From the NCBI GenBank assembly GCA_017645785.1, contig JAGCNW010000014.1, positions 1-64,000 of the forward strand: a stretch of DNA of 64,000 nucleotides, in the 5' to 3' direction. The notes under the pieces are model-generated. The model had not been told where the DNA came from, ran no database searches, and was given only the letters and a program-made list of their open reading frames with translations. Source of the stretch: Treponema sp. (lineage in GTDB: Bacteria; Spirochaetota; Spirochaetia; Treponematales; Treponemataceae). How positions within the stretch are numbered: position 1 is the stretch's first letter; each line of letters begins with the position of its first letter. A program made the translations under genes and the position numbers. This document shows, one piece after another, positions 52,646 through 61,104 of the stretch.

Positions 52646-53476
52646 TTAATTAAGGAATATTTCGTCACGATGCCGCCTGCCGAGGGCGGCGATTTTTTTT
52701 GCAAGCGCGCTTTCGTCAAAGTCGCCGGATGGAGCGAGGCCGCCTTCTTTTGCGCAAAAGTCGCGCAGGTCGATCAAAAATCTGTTCATCGAAAAATGCT
52801 GGAATACAAAAAGCGAGTCGTAAACGGTCGTGTTTGTCATTCCCGCGCTTGACGCGGGAATCTTTTCGCCGAAGGATTGTCGGGTCGAGCCCGACAATGA
52901 CATCGCCGCTTCCTTTAACTTGTCGCGGTAGGGGGCAAAGATTCCCTTGTCCTTTAGTTCCGCGTAGCCCACAAGCCATATTTGCGCGCCGACGCCGGCG
53001 GCAAGTTCCGCAGTTTTTTGCGCGAGCCATTCTTGGCTTTGCAAAATCAAGTCGCGCGCGGCGGCGTTTTGGGCGGCGATGAATTTAAGGTGCTTGGTCT
53101 TTGCGGAATGAACCGGCGTTTTGTTCAAAATGATCGCGTTTTTTCTAAAGTCGATTCCAAGGCTTGGATGGCGCGCGAAAAATCCTTGCGCGATTTTTCC
53201 GGCTTGGCCCACCAAGTATTTTTGGTTCGCGGCGCGCTGCTCGTCTTTCCCTGGGTTGTCGCCGATTACGATAATCTTTATGTCGTCGTCTTGCGTTATA
53301 GCGTCAAGGGACGTGTTGTAAACCACGGGCGTTTCTATGGGGTAGTCGGGCGTGTCGACGGCCGCCGCTTTTTTTTGCAGGGGAACCAGTTGCGGGGCAA
53401 GCGCGCTCCATCGGGCGCACATTTTTTTGTATTCATTGCGGAACGCGTCAAGCGCTTCAAATTGCGTTTGTGTCAT
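52646..53476 (-). CDS. Uracil-DNA glycosylase family protein with an in-frame repeat insertion
   Basis: 276 residues. It has the glycosylase superfamily motifs: GDNPGKDEQ (72-80) and FQHFSMNRF (225-233), with His227 in the catalytic position. Residues 192-214 (MSLSGSTRQSFGEKIPASSA and the next three) are encoded exactly by a 68-bp palindromic repeat. They lie in a loop between LKEAA and VYDSLFVFQH. The frame stays open, so the protein is probably still made. A -10 box 7 nt before the ATG suggests a leaderless mRNA. Confidence 0.8.
   Translation of the reverse strand: MTQTQFEALDAFRNEYKKMCARWSALAPQLVPLQKKAAAVDTPDYPIETPVVYNTSLDAITQDDDIKIIVIGDNPGKDEQRAANQKYLVGQAGKIAQGFFARHPSLGIDFRKNAIILNKTPVHSAKTKHLKFIAAQNAAARDLILQSQEWLAQKTAELAAGVGAQIWLVGYAELKDKGIFAPYRDKLKEAAMSLSGSTRQSFGEKIPASSAGMTNTTVYDSLFVFQHFSMNRFLIDLRDFCAKEGGLAPSGDFDESALAKKIAALGRRHRDEIFLN
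52835..52902. repeat. 68-bp palindromic repeat, copy 3 (inside a coding region)
   Basis: TGTCATTCCCGCGCTTGACG... and ...CGACAATGACA form two 28-bp modules separated by 12 nt, the same layout as copy 1 but inverted. It is translated as part of the glycosylase. Confidence 0.92.
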
Positions 53477-53483
53477 GAGTTAA

Positions 53484-53518
53484 ATTCTATTGAAACTTAT
53501 CCAAAATTTCAATAGAAT
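53484..53518. promoter_or_regulatory. Symmetric divergent promoter palindrome
   Basis: ATTCTATTGAAA (53484-53495) and TTTCAATAGAAT (53507-53518) are perfect inverted copies around 11 nt. On the plus strand this gives TTGAAA, 17 nt, TAGAAT for tex. On the minus strand it gives the identical arrangement for the glycosylase. The two promoters share the same DNA, so they should compete. Confidence 0.85.
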
Positions 53519-53555
53519 AGTCAAACTTTCAAAAATTTGGTGGGGTTATTTTTTT

Positions 53556-55970
53556 ATGGAATTCACTCAAGAATCAATCGACGCTCTTAGCGTAAACGAA
53601 GTTGAAATCATGAAGCGCGTCGCCGAGGAGTTGAACATAAAGGTTCAGCAAGTCAGCGCCGTAATATCTTTGGTCGCCGAAGGCTGCACCATTCCTTTCA
53701 TTGCGCGCTACCGCAAGGAGCGACACGGCTCGCTTGACGAGCTTCAAGTGCGCGAAAGCGACCATCTTTACACCAGCTACAAAAATTTGGAAGAGCGCCG
53801 CTTGGAAATCGTAAAGGGAATTTTCGCGCAAGGCAAATTGACCGAAAGCCTTTACAACGCCGCGATGGGCGCAAAGACTTTGAGCGAGCTTGAAGACCTT
53901 TGGGCTCCGTTCAAAAAGAAAAAGAAGACTCGCGGAATGGTGGCCATCGAAAAAGGCTTGGACGCTCTTGCCGACGCCATGCTTGAATTGGACGACGCGG
54001 CGCTTGAAGAAAAAGCAAAAGAATTTATCAAGACCGACGCGGAGGATCCCGCGCTCAACGTTCCGACAGCAAAGGACGCTCTTGACGGAGCCAAGGACAT
54101 CATCGCCGAGCGCGTTTCGCAGGACACAGACAACCGCGCCGCTGTTCACGATTTGTATATCCAACAGGGAACGATTGTAACAAAGGGAATCGTCGCCGAA
54201 GGACAAAAGGCGGAGGACGCCGAAAAAACTTCGACATACAAAATGTACTGGGATTACTCAGAACCCTTGTCGGAACTCAAGCCCCACCGCATTTTGGCCA
54301 TCAACCGCGGCGAGCGCGAAGGAGCGCTTGACGTCACGATCGATGTTCCTGTTGATGACGCAGTGGCTCTCCTTCAAAAGAAAGCAAAGCTTCACAACGA
54401 ATATCACAAGGCCGCGATCGAAGACGGAGTTGTCCGCTTGCTTAGTCCCGCGGTTGTCCGCGAGATTCGCAGCGACGAAGCCGACGAGGCCGACGTTCAC
54501 GGAATCAGCGTATTCAGCGAAAATCTAAAAAATCTTTTGATGCAGCAGCCGATCAAAGGCAGCCGCGTTTTGGGAATCGACCCCGGCATTCGAACGGGAA
54601 CAAAGTGCGCGGCGCTTGACGAAACAGGAAAATACTTGGGTTACTTTAAAATCTTCCAAGTTCAAAGCCCCGAAGACTCTTACAAGCAAATTTGCGACGC
54701 GATTGACAAGTACGACATTCAGGTTGTCGCCGTAGGAAACGGAACGGGAAGCCAGGAAGTCCAGGCGATCGTAAGCAAGGTAATCAGCGAAAACTACAAG
54801 GACGTTCAGTACACTGTCGTCGACGAAAGCGGCGCGTCGGTTTATTCTGCTAGCGACATTGCGCGCGAAGAATTCCCCGACTTGGACTTGACCATTCGCG
54901 GCGCGATCAGCATGGGAAGGCGCTTGCAAGACCCGCTGGCCGAGCTTGTAAAGATTGACCCAAAAGCGATTGGCGTAGGCCTTTACCAGCACGACGTAAA
55001 CCAAAAGAAGCTTGGCGACGCGCTTGACGAAGTCGTCGGCTCGGTTGTCAACCAAGTAGGCGTGAACTTGAACACGGCCAGCTATTCTTTGCTAAAATAC
55101 GTTTCTGGCATTACAAGCGGAACGGCAAAAAAAATCGTTGCCTATCGCGACGCCAACGGAAAGATCACAAGCCGCGAGGACTTGAAGAAAGTTCCCGGCC
55201 TTGGACCGAAGGCTTACGAGCAGTGCGCGGGATTTTTGAAAATCGCCGAAAGTTCCGACCCGCTTGACAACACTTGGGTTCACCCCGAAAACTACGAGCT
55301 GGCGCGCGAGCTTTTGCCGCTCGTTCAGAACAAAGAAAAAATCTCCGCCGACCTTAAAAAGAAGCTTGAAGAAAAATATTCTGTGGGCGAGACAACGCTC
55401 AACGACATCGTTGACGAGCTCCAAAAGCCCAACCGCGACCCGCGCGCCGACTACCCCGCGCCGATCATGCAAAAGGGCGTCGTCGCCTTTGAAGACCTTA
55501 AGCCCGGCATGAAAGTCACCGGAAAAATCCGCAACGTCGTTGACTTTGGCGCCTTTGTTGACATCGGATTGCACGAGACCGGCTTGATTCACGTAAGCGA
55601 GCTTAGCGACAACTTTGTAAAAGACCCGATGGAAGTGGTAAAGGTTGGCGACGTCCACGAGTTCACGATTTTGAACTTGGACATGGACAGGCGCCGCATA
55701 AGCCTTTCGCTTAAGAGCGACGCCGCAAGCCGCGCGGGAACCGACGAAAAATCCAAGGTTCGCGGAACGGCAGGCGGAGCGGGCGCTGGAACGGGCGGCA
55801 AGCGCGTTGTGGTCGTCAAAAAAGGCGGAGCGGCGGGCGCTTCCGGCGCTAATTCCCGCGGCGGCGACTTTAAGCGCGACCAAAACGGCCCCCGCCGCGA
55901 AAAGCGCGAGTTCCAAGGCAGCGACGACGGCATGATGTACAATCCTTTCGCAGCGCTACTTAAAAAGTAG
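53556..55970 (+). CDS. tex: Tex-family RNA-binding transcription accessory protein
   Basis: 804 residues. The N-terminal helical Tex domain includes IPFIARYRKERHGSLDELQ. A YqgF-like RNase H fold has VLGIDPGIRTGTKCA; the tandem helix-hairpin-helix region has VPGLGPKAYEQCAGFL; the C-terminal S1 domain has VDFGAFVDIGLHETGLIHVS. A Gly/Lys/Arg-rich tail of about 65 residues ends in FAALLKK. It binds RNA and is thought to act in transcription or translation quality. I chose ATG 53556. The last three codons (AAA AAG TAG) also begin a tandem repeat. Confidence 0.95.
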   Translation: MEFTQESIDALSVNEVEIMKRVAEELNIKVQQVSAVISLVAEGCTIPFIARYRKERHGSLDELQVRESDHLYTSYKNLEERRLEIVKGIFAQGKLTESLYNAAMGAKTLSELEDLWAPFKKKKKTRGMVAIEKGLDALADAMLELDDAALEEKAKEFIKTDAEDPALNVPTAKDALDGAKDIIAERVSQDTDNRAAVHDLYIQQGTIVTKGIVAEGQKAEDAEKTSTYKMYWDYSEPLSELKPHRILAINRGEREGALDVTIDVPVDDAVALLQKKAKLHNEYHKAAIEDGVVRLLSPAVVREIRSDEADEADVHGISVFSENLKNLLMQQPIKGSRVLGIDPGIRTGTKCAALDETGKYLGYFKIFQVQSPEDSYKQICDAIDKYDIQVVAVGNGTGSQEVQAIVSKVISENYKDVQYTVVDESGASVYSASDIAREEFPDLDLTIRGAISMGRRLQDPLAELVKIDPKAIGVGLYQHDVNQKKLGDALDEVVGSVVNQVGVNLNTASYSLLKYVSGITSGTAKKIVAYRDANGKITSREDLKKVPGLGPKAYEQCAGFLKIAESSDPLDNTWVHPENYELARELLPLVQNKEKISADLKKKLEEKYSVGETTLNDIVDELQKPNRDPRADYPAPIMQKGVVAFEDLKPGMKVTGKIRNVVDFGAFVDIGLHETGLIHVSELSDNFVKDPMEVVKVGDVHEFTILNLDMDRRRISLSLKSDAASRAGTDEKSKVRGTAGGAGAGTGGKRVVVVKKGGAAGASGANSRGGDFKRDQNGPRREKREFQGSDDGMMYNPFAALLKK

Positions 55971-56175
55971 CGCCGCGAAAGGCTCTGTAAGGAAGCTATC
56001 CACTTGCGCTCTTGCGAGCGCGACGAGTCCCTTTGCTATGTTGTTGAAAAAGTAAAGTGGCAAACGGGCTCTATAAGGAAATTATCCTACTAGGCGCTCG
56101 CGCGCCTTGCGGGTCCCTTCGCGGCTCTTTTGAAAAAATAAGCCGCAAACGGCTATGCAAGGAAATTATTGGAGG
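55962..56175 (+). repeat. Degenerate 85/86-nt tandem repeat with conserved hairpin
   Basis: Units begin at 55962, 56047 and 56133; the third is partial. CTCTRTAAGGAARYTATCC recurs in the first two and in looser form in the third. At about 45 nt into units 1 and 2 there is a 6-bp stem with a 4-nt loop (56006-56021, GCGCTC/GAGCGC; 56092-56107, AGGCGC/GCGCCT). The stem sequence differs but pairing is kept. The array fills the space between tex and a small secreted-protein gene. Confidence 0.75.
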
Positions 56176-56180
56176 TATTT

Positions 56181-56513
56181 ATGAAAAAAATTTTTACGGT
56201 TTGTCTTGTTTTCTTCTTTTGTTCTCTTTTTGCTTTTTGCGAGAAGAGTGATCTTGAAGTGGTTGTTGGCCAGTTTTTTAGCAAGGGTTCTTATATAAAA
56301 TTCCCTGTTAGCAAAAATCTGCCAATAACGTCATATTATGTTAGAAATAATCCCTCTGTTCTTATGCAGAAAAGCTCTGTAGACGGGATATATGTTTCTG
56401 ATAGCGGAATTCAAATAGTGAGTTGGCCAAGCAAAATTTCACTTATTTTTTCTGTGGAAGAATATGGCATTGCGCTTGATGATGATAGTAATATGATTAT
56501 TGAAAAAAAATAA
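56181..56513 (+). CDS. Small secreted protein of unknown function
   Basis: 110 residues with a signal peptide (MKKIFTVCLVFFFCSLFAFC, cleavage near there). The mature part is beta-rich with GSYIKFPVSKNLP and WPSKISLIF. GGAGG 5 nt before the ATG sets the start. The gene is A+T-rich compared with its neighbours. No family is recognised. Confidence 0.6.
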   Translation: MKKIFTVCLVFFFCSLFAFCEKSDLEVVVGQFFSKGSYIKFPVSKNLPITSYYVRNNPSVLMQKSSVDGIYVSDSGIQIVSWPSKISLIFSVEEYGIALDDDSNMIIEKK

Positions 56514-56539
56514 AATCTCCATTTTCTCTAATTTTAAAC

Positions 56540-56568
56540 TTGCTTTTTAGCGGCCTCCGTGTTATAAT
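56540..56568 (+). promoter_or_regulatory. Promoter of the lipoprotein-barrel-protein operon
   Basis: TTGCTT (56540-56545), 17 nt, TATAAT (56563-56568), then 8 nt to the ATG. Confidence 0.7.
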
Positions 56569-56576
56569 AGTTCTGT

Positions 56577-58913
56577 ATGAACAAATATGCGCGGGCGCCC
56601 CTTTTTGGCGCGGCAACAATTATAGCTTTTCTCTTTCTTTCCTGCAGCGCTTTTTCGGACTTTGGAATTCCCGAAACAGTTTCTGTAAAAAGCAACGCGG
56701 CGTATGTTGGCGCGCTTGGACAAAAATACTACGACTTGGCCGAAAAATTTGGCGACGACTTTATAAAGGACTTGGAAAAGGACGCGGGCGGAGACGTTTA
56801 CAAATACATTCCAAATCCGCTCGACAACACGCTGACATACTTGTTGCATAAAAAGGTTTACGACGTTCCCCTTGACCCAAGCAAATACATTCAAAACATG
56901 AAGCTTGACGATTCATTGGCCGACGGCATGAGTTTTTCTAAAGACATCAATTTGCCAGAAATAAAAAAGACGGTGGAGATTGCGCTTCCGATTGGAGCGG
57001 ACACGTCAACTTCCCCTTTTCCGTTTGACATTCCAATCAACTTTGTTCTTGATCCTGCGATAAAGAGCGCCACGATTGGAGTTGGCGCCGTGACCGCCCG
57101 CGCGGAAGGCCTTGGCGCGACGCTTGAAATTTCTAATTTTACCTTGACCGGAGTAAAGACAAGCGGCGGCGGCGATTTTACCAAAGACGACTTTGGGGAC
57201 GTTGGCGGCGCGGGCAATTTTTTAATCAACAAAAAATTGGACTTGCATGACGCCAAGCTTGTTATTCCGGCAAGCCAAATAAAGGCTACGGGCCAGATTC
57301 GCGTTAGCAGCGGACAGCTTGCCTCTGCCTCAAAATTGCTTCTTTCCGTTCAAATAGAAAAGCTTTCGGACGCCACAGCGGACTTGTCCAATGTCGGAAA
57401 ATTTGTGATGGACGAAACGACGCCCAACAAGACCCAGCTCCCCGCCGAGATGGTCGCCTACGTAAAGAATATAAATTTTGGCGTTGACAACGGAAGCGGC
57501 GTTTATTACAAGAGCGACAAGGACGGAAACGTCACGACTACAAAGGGGCTTGGAAAAGGAATAAAATTTAAGGCCGTGAATTCTTTCCCGGCCGGCAATG
57601 ACATTGTCATGACAGTGACGTCAACAACGTTTGGAATTAACTCGACTGACGCCATAGAGGCAAAGGCCAATGAGACTGCTTTTGACAAGAGCATTGCTGA
57701 ATTTGGCGACATTGCGATTACAAGCGCGATTCACGGCGACAAGGACGATCCCAAGTACATTAATTTTTCCGTCAGTCTTAGCGACGCCCAGTCCTTTATG
57801 GATTTGGAGATGGGAAAGACTTACAAAATCGCCGTCAGCGAGCCTGCCATGCTTTTTGACTGGGATAAAATCAACGTGGACTTTGCTACGGCGACTCCTG
57901 TAGAAGACAAGGCGGATTTGTCTGACTTTTCTATTGACGAGCTGATGAGCGAGGTTGACGGCGAGATAAAAAAATTGGCAGACAATTGCGACTTTGTTAG
58001 CGTTCCGGTTTACTTCCTTGTTCAAAAGCCCAAAGGCGACTTGGCTTCAATAATTGGCGACGTAACGATTGACGGAAAAGTTTTTCTTACATATACGGAT
58101 TCTAGCTCTGCGGCGCAAACAGAGTACATCATGGGCGACGGCAGTTCCACCGAAGAAATGAAGCCTTGCGACGCTGTTGCCTGGCCCGCATCGGGAGCGA
58201 CCTTCACTAAAAAATTTGAGACAAAAGACAAAGACTACAGCTTTATGAAAGAAATGGCGCCTGTTTTGAACGGGCGTCCAAACGATTTGGCTGTCAACTA
58301 CAGCATGTCAATTTCCGGCTCGAGCGCATGCGATTTGTACAAGGCTTACTTGGACGATGAGGCCCAGAAAGATTCCACTTCAATAGCGATTGAGATGGCC
58401 GCGGTCATTCCGTTCAAGCTCAACGTGTCCAAAAGCACAGACCTTGACATTTTTAAAATCGCCAGCATGGACATGGACGACCAAGACGACTTGATGTGGC
58501 GCGACAGTGTTTCTGACACAGAAACTTACGCCAAGTATTCCGGCGCGATTTCTTACATGTCGCTCAATTACAATTTCATCAACGCCGCGATTGACGGCTT
58601 TAACGCCAAGGTCACAGTTGACGACAGGCATACGGGCGAGCCCAACGCTTCAAGGTATTCCGGAATTTTTAGAGAGATTCAAATTACGGGGCACGACACA
58701 AGCGACGATGTGATAACATTTACAAGCGATGAAATCAAGGCGTCGTTGACGCATTTCTTTATGCCCAAGATGACGATGACCGTTCCTACAGGACAAATAT
58801 CTTTGAGACGGACCGCCATTGAGTCTCCCACATCGTTGGGAATAAGCCCCGTTGTGATTTTGCAGTTGAACGACAATGCCGCCGTTGACATAACGGACAT
58901 AATAAAGAAATAG
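56577..58913 (+). CDS. Large lipoprotein of unknown function
   Basis: 778 residues. The signal peptide ends in LFLSC with lipidated Cys23. The mature protein is rich in Asp, Lys and Thr with repeating beta-type segments (GVGAVTARAEGLGATLEISNFTL, split over 147-169). No domain is recognised. It sits 12 nt upstream of the outer-membrane candidate, so the two may form an outer-surface complex. Confidence 0.7.
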   Translation: MNKYARAPLFGAATIIAFLFLSCSAFSDFGIPETVSVKSNAAYVGALGQKYYDLAEKFGDDFIKDLEKDAGGDVYKYIPNPLDNTLTYLLHKKVYDVPLDPSKYIQNMKLDDSLADGMSFSKDINLPEIKKTVEIALPIGADTSTSPFPFDIPINFVLDPAIKSATIGVGAVTARAEGLGATLEISNFTLTGVKTSGGGDFTKDDFGDVGGAGNFLINKKLDLHDAKLVIPASQIKATGQIRVSSGQLASASKLLLSVQIEKLSDATADLSNVGKFVMDETTPNKTQLPAEMVAYVKNINFGVDNGSGVYYKSDKDGNVTTTKGLGKGIKFKAVNSFPAGNDIVMTVTSTTFGINSTDAIEAKANETAFDKSIAEFGDIAITSAIHGDKDDPKYINFSVSLSDAQSFMDLEMGKTYKIAVSEPAMLFDWDKINVDFATATPVEDKADLSDFSIDELMSEVDGEIKKLADNCDFVSVPVYFLVQKPKGDLASIIGDVTIDGKVFLTYTDSSSAAQTEYIMGDGSSTEEMKPCDAVAWPASGATFTKKFETKDKDYSFMKEMAPVLNGRPNDLAVNYSMSISGSSACDLYKAYLDDEAQKDSTSIAIEMAAVIPFKLNVSKSTDLDIFKIASMDMDDQDDLMWRDSVSDTETYAKYSGAISYMSLNYNFINAAIDGFNAKVTVDDRHTGEPNASRYSGIFREIQITGHDTSDDVITFTSDEIKASLTHFFMPKMTMTVPTGQISLRRTAIESPTSLGISPVVILQLNDNAAVDITDIIKK

Positions 58914-58925
58914 GAGGACGGAAAT

Positions 58926-60176
58926 ATGAAAAAAATTATTCTTTCGATTTTTGCGTTCTCTCTTTTTCCTCTTTTTGCGGAACTGTATCCGGCCCGCCGT
59001 TATGTTGAGGTTGGCGTTTCGGAAAGCGTCATGGCGGCGCAAAACGGAATGCCGATTTTTGACATATTCAAAAAGCATCTTGTGATCGACCTAAAAAAGA
59101 TTTCTTCCAACGTCGGCGATTCGGGCCTTGTGTTTTCGTTTGAAGACGATTCCGCCTTTAACTTGGACTTTAACTTTAAGAAAGTTGGCGCCGGCCTGCG
59201 CATTGAATCGCAAGTCGACGGACGGCTCAATATTTCCAAGTCGCTTTTTGACATTTTAGGAAAGGGTTTGACGCCCGGAAAAGTTTATTCTACAGACGCA
59301 AACGTTTGGGCGGAATCCTTTGTGTCGATCGGCTTTCCCGTTCGTTTTGACATTGGAAAATTTAGAATCCGCGTAAAGCCGTCCGTATTCTCGCCGGTTT
59401 ACTACGTTCCTTCAACGACAGTAACTTGCTACGCCTCGAACGGATATAACGGCTCCGTGGTGGTGGGCGCTGTCGCTCCGATGGAAGTTTACACCGTGTC
59501 AGAATTTAAAGGCCTTGTAAAGGACGGAGAAATTTCGGCGGATTTTGCGGACCAAATCCAGCCAGGCTCTTTGGCCGGCGACATGGCCTTGGCGGCCGGA
59601 CTCGATTTGGCGGCCCTTGTTGAATATCCAATTTTGGAAACTTTGGACATCGGCGGCTACATCAACTTTCCGATTGTTCCCGCAAGAATGAAGCATAAGG
59701 TATACGCCGTGGCAACCCTTTCTGTCACCGCCGACTCTCTTTTGAACGTGATGACCGACGATTCGGACATAAACCATACCGCAGAAATTTCGGACGCGGT
59801 TTACCTTGGCGCAAACTACTTGGTCAACCGTCCGCTTCGCTTGGGCGCGGAATGCGCTTGGCGGCCTGTAGGCAAATGGCTTACGATGCGGGCCAGCTTG
59901 GGACTTGGCATGCGCAATCCTTTTGGAGCGGACTTTAGCATAAAGAGCCTTTATCCCGAATACCGCTTGGGAGTGGAAATCGTCGGAATCGGAATGTTCG
60001 GCTTGAGCCTTTCGACCGAATATACCCGCAAGGTTTTCGCGCACTCGCTGGGCATTATGCTCAACTTCCGCGCCGTTGAAATCGACGTTTCGGCGGCCTT
60101 TTGCAGTCCGACCTTTATTCAGTCCTTTAAGGGCGCCGGCGTCGCTGCCTCTTGCGGCGTCAAGTTTGGCTGGTAG
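58926..60176 (+). CDS. Predicted outer-membrane beta-barrel protein
   Basis: 416 residues. A signal peptide ends near LFAEL. The rest alternates short amphipathic strands with Gly/Asn turns (IGGYINFPIVP, LTMRASLGLGM, EYRLGVEIVGIGMFGLSL). The final residues VKFGW end in an aromatic, as expected for assembly by BamA. It is expected to lie in the outer membrane and to act with the preceding lipoprotein. GGAGG precedes the ATG. Confidence 0.72.
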   Translation: MKKIILSIFAFSLFPLFAELYPARRYVEVGVSESVMAAQNGMPIFDIFKKHLVIDLKKISSNVGDSGLVFSFEDDSAFNLDFNFKKVGAGLRIESQVDGRLNISKSLFDILGKGLTPGKVYSTDANVWAESFVSIGFPVRFDIGKFRIRVKPSVFSPVYYVPSTTVTCYASNGYNGSVVVGAVAPMEVYTVSEFKGLVKDGEISADFADQIQPGSLAGDMALAAGLDLAALVEYPILETLDIGGYINFPIVPARMKHKVYAVATLSVTADSLLNVMTDDSDINHTAEISDAVYLGANYLVNRPLRLGAECAWRPVGKWLTMRASLGLGMRNPFGADFSIKSLYPEYRLGVEIVGIGMFGLSLSTEYTRKVFAHSLGIMLNFRAVEIDVSAAFCSPTFIQSFKGAGVAASCGVKFGW

Positions 60177-60181
60177 CCGCG

Positions 60182-60210
60182 TTGACTTTGCGGGCGAATT
60201 TCAGTATAAT
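60182..60210 (+). promoter_or_regulatory. Promoter of the nfnAB-mraY operon
   Basis: TTGACT (60182-60187), 17 nt, TATAAT (60205-60210), close to consensus. The leader is about 33 nt, with GAGGAAG before the ATG. Confidence 0.8.
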
Positions 60211-60249
60211 TGAAAAAATTTAAACTCTCTTAATGCATCGAGGAAGAGT

Positions 60250-61086
60250 ATGAACAAAATTATCGAGAAGAGACAGCTTTCTGAAGTCGTTTACTACATG
60301 AAATTTGAGGCGCCGGACATTGCCAAAAACCGCAAGGCCGGCCAATTTCTTATCGTTCAGGTTGACCAAGACTTGACCGAGCGCATTCCGCTTACAATCG
60401 CTGACGCCAACGCCGAGGAAGGTTGGGTTGCCATCGCTTTCCAGCCGGTGGGAGCGTCCACATACAAGCTTTCGCAGTTGAAAGAAGGCGACTACCTTGG
60501 CGGCGTTTTGGGCCCCTTGGGAACTCCCAGCGAAATCAAAAAGTACGACGGCCCTGTCGTTTGCGTTGGCGGCGGCTTTGGAACCGCTCCCCTTTATCCT
60601 ATCGTTCAGGCTTTGAAGGAAGCGGGCAACAAGGTAATTTTGATCGAAGGCGCGCGCACAAAAGATTTGCTTATTTTCGTTGACGAGATGAAGGCCGTTT
60701 GCGACGAAGTCATCATCACGACCGACGACGGAAGCGCCGGAGAGAAGGGCGTTACCACAATTCCGCTTGAGCGCCTTTGCCAGAGCGACGTTCCGCCTGC
60801 CTTGATGATCGCGATTGGACCTCCGATAATGATGAAGTTCGCTTGCAAGACGGCGGAAAAGTACAACGTTCCGGCTGTCGTTTCGCTCAACACGATTATG
60901 ATTGACGGAACGGGAATGTGCGGCGGCTGCCGCGTTAGCGTTGGCGGCGAGACAAAGTTTGTCTGCGTTGACGGCCCGGACTTTGACGGCCACCAGGTTG
61001 ACTGGGACAACATGATGATGAGAATGAAGTCGTTCAAGCCGCAGGAAACGGAAGCGTTCCACAAGTGCAAAATCGGACTCAACTAA
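60250..61086 (+). CDS. nfnA: Nfn alpha-type FAD/[2Fe-2S] NAD(P)H reductase
   Basis: 278 residues of the ferredoxin-NADP reductase group. The FAD region has RIPLTIADAN; the nucleotide region has GGGFGTAPLYPIVQ. The C-terminal cluster motif DGTGMCGGCRVSVGG ... FVCVDG supplies three Cys and probably an Asp for [2Fe-2S]. With the beta subunit downstream it should form an electron-bifurcating NADH-dependent ferredoxin:NADP oxidoreductase. A sulfide dehydrogenase or glutamate synthase partner is the alternative. Confidence 0.87.
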   Translation: MNKIIEKRQLSEVVYYMKFEAPDIAKNRKAGQFLIVQVDQDLTERIPLTIADANAEEGWVAIAFQPVGASTYKLSQLKEGDYLGGVLGPLGTPSEIKKYDGPVVCVGGGFGTAPLYPIVQALKEAGNKVILIEGARTKDLLIFVDEMKAVCDEVIITTDDGSAGEKGVTTIPLERLCQSDVPPALMIAIGPPIMMKFACKTAEKYNVPAVVSLNTIMIDGTGMCGGCRVSVGGETKFVCVDGPDFDGHQVDWDNMMMRMKSFKPQETEAFHKCKIGLN

Positions 61087-61104
61087 TTTTAGGTAGGTAA
61101 TAAA

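Noticed and set aside
56057..56251. A 64-residue frame through the tandem repeat
   Set aside because: Its coding depends on the repeat units and it overlaps the start of the secreted-protein gene in another frame, which has a proper ribosome site.
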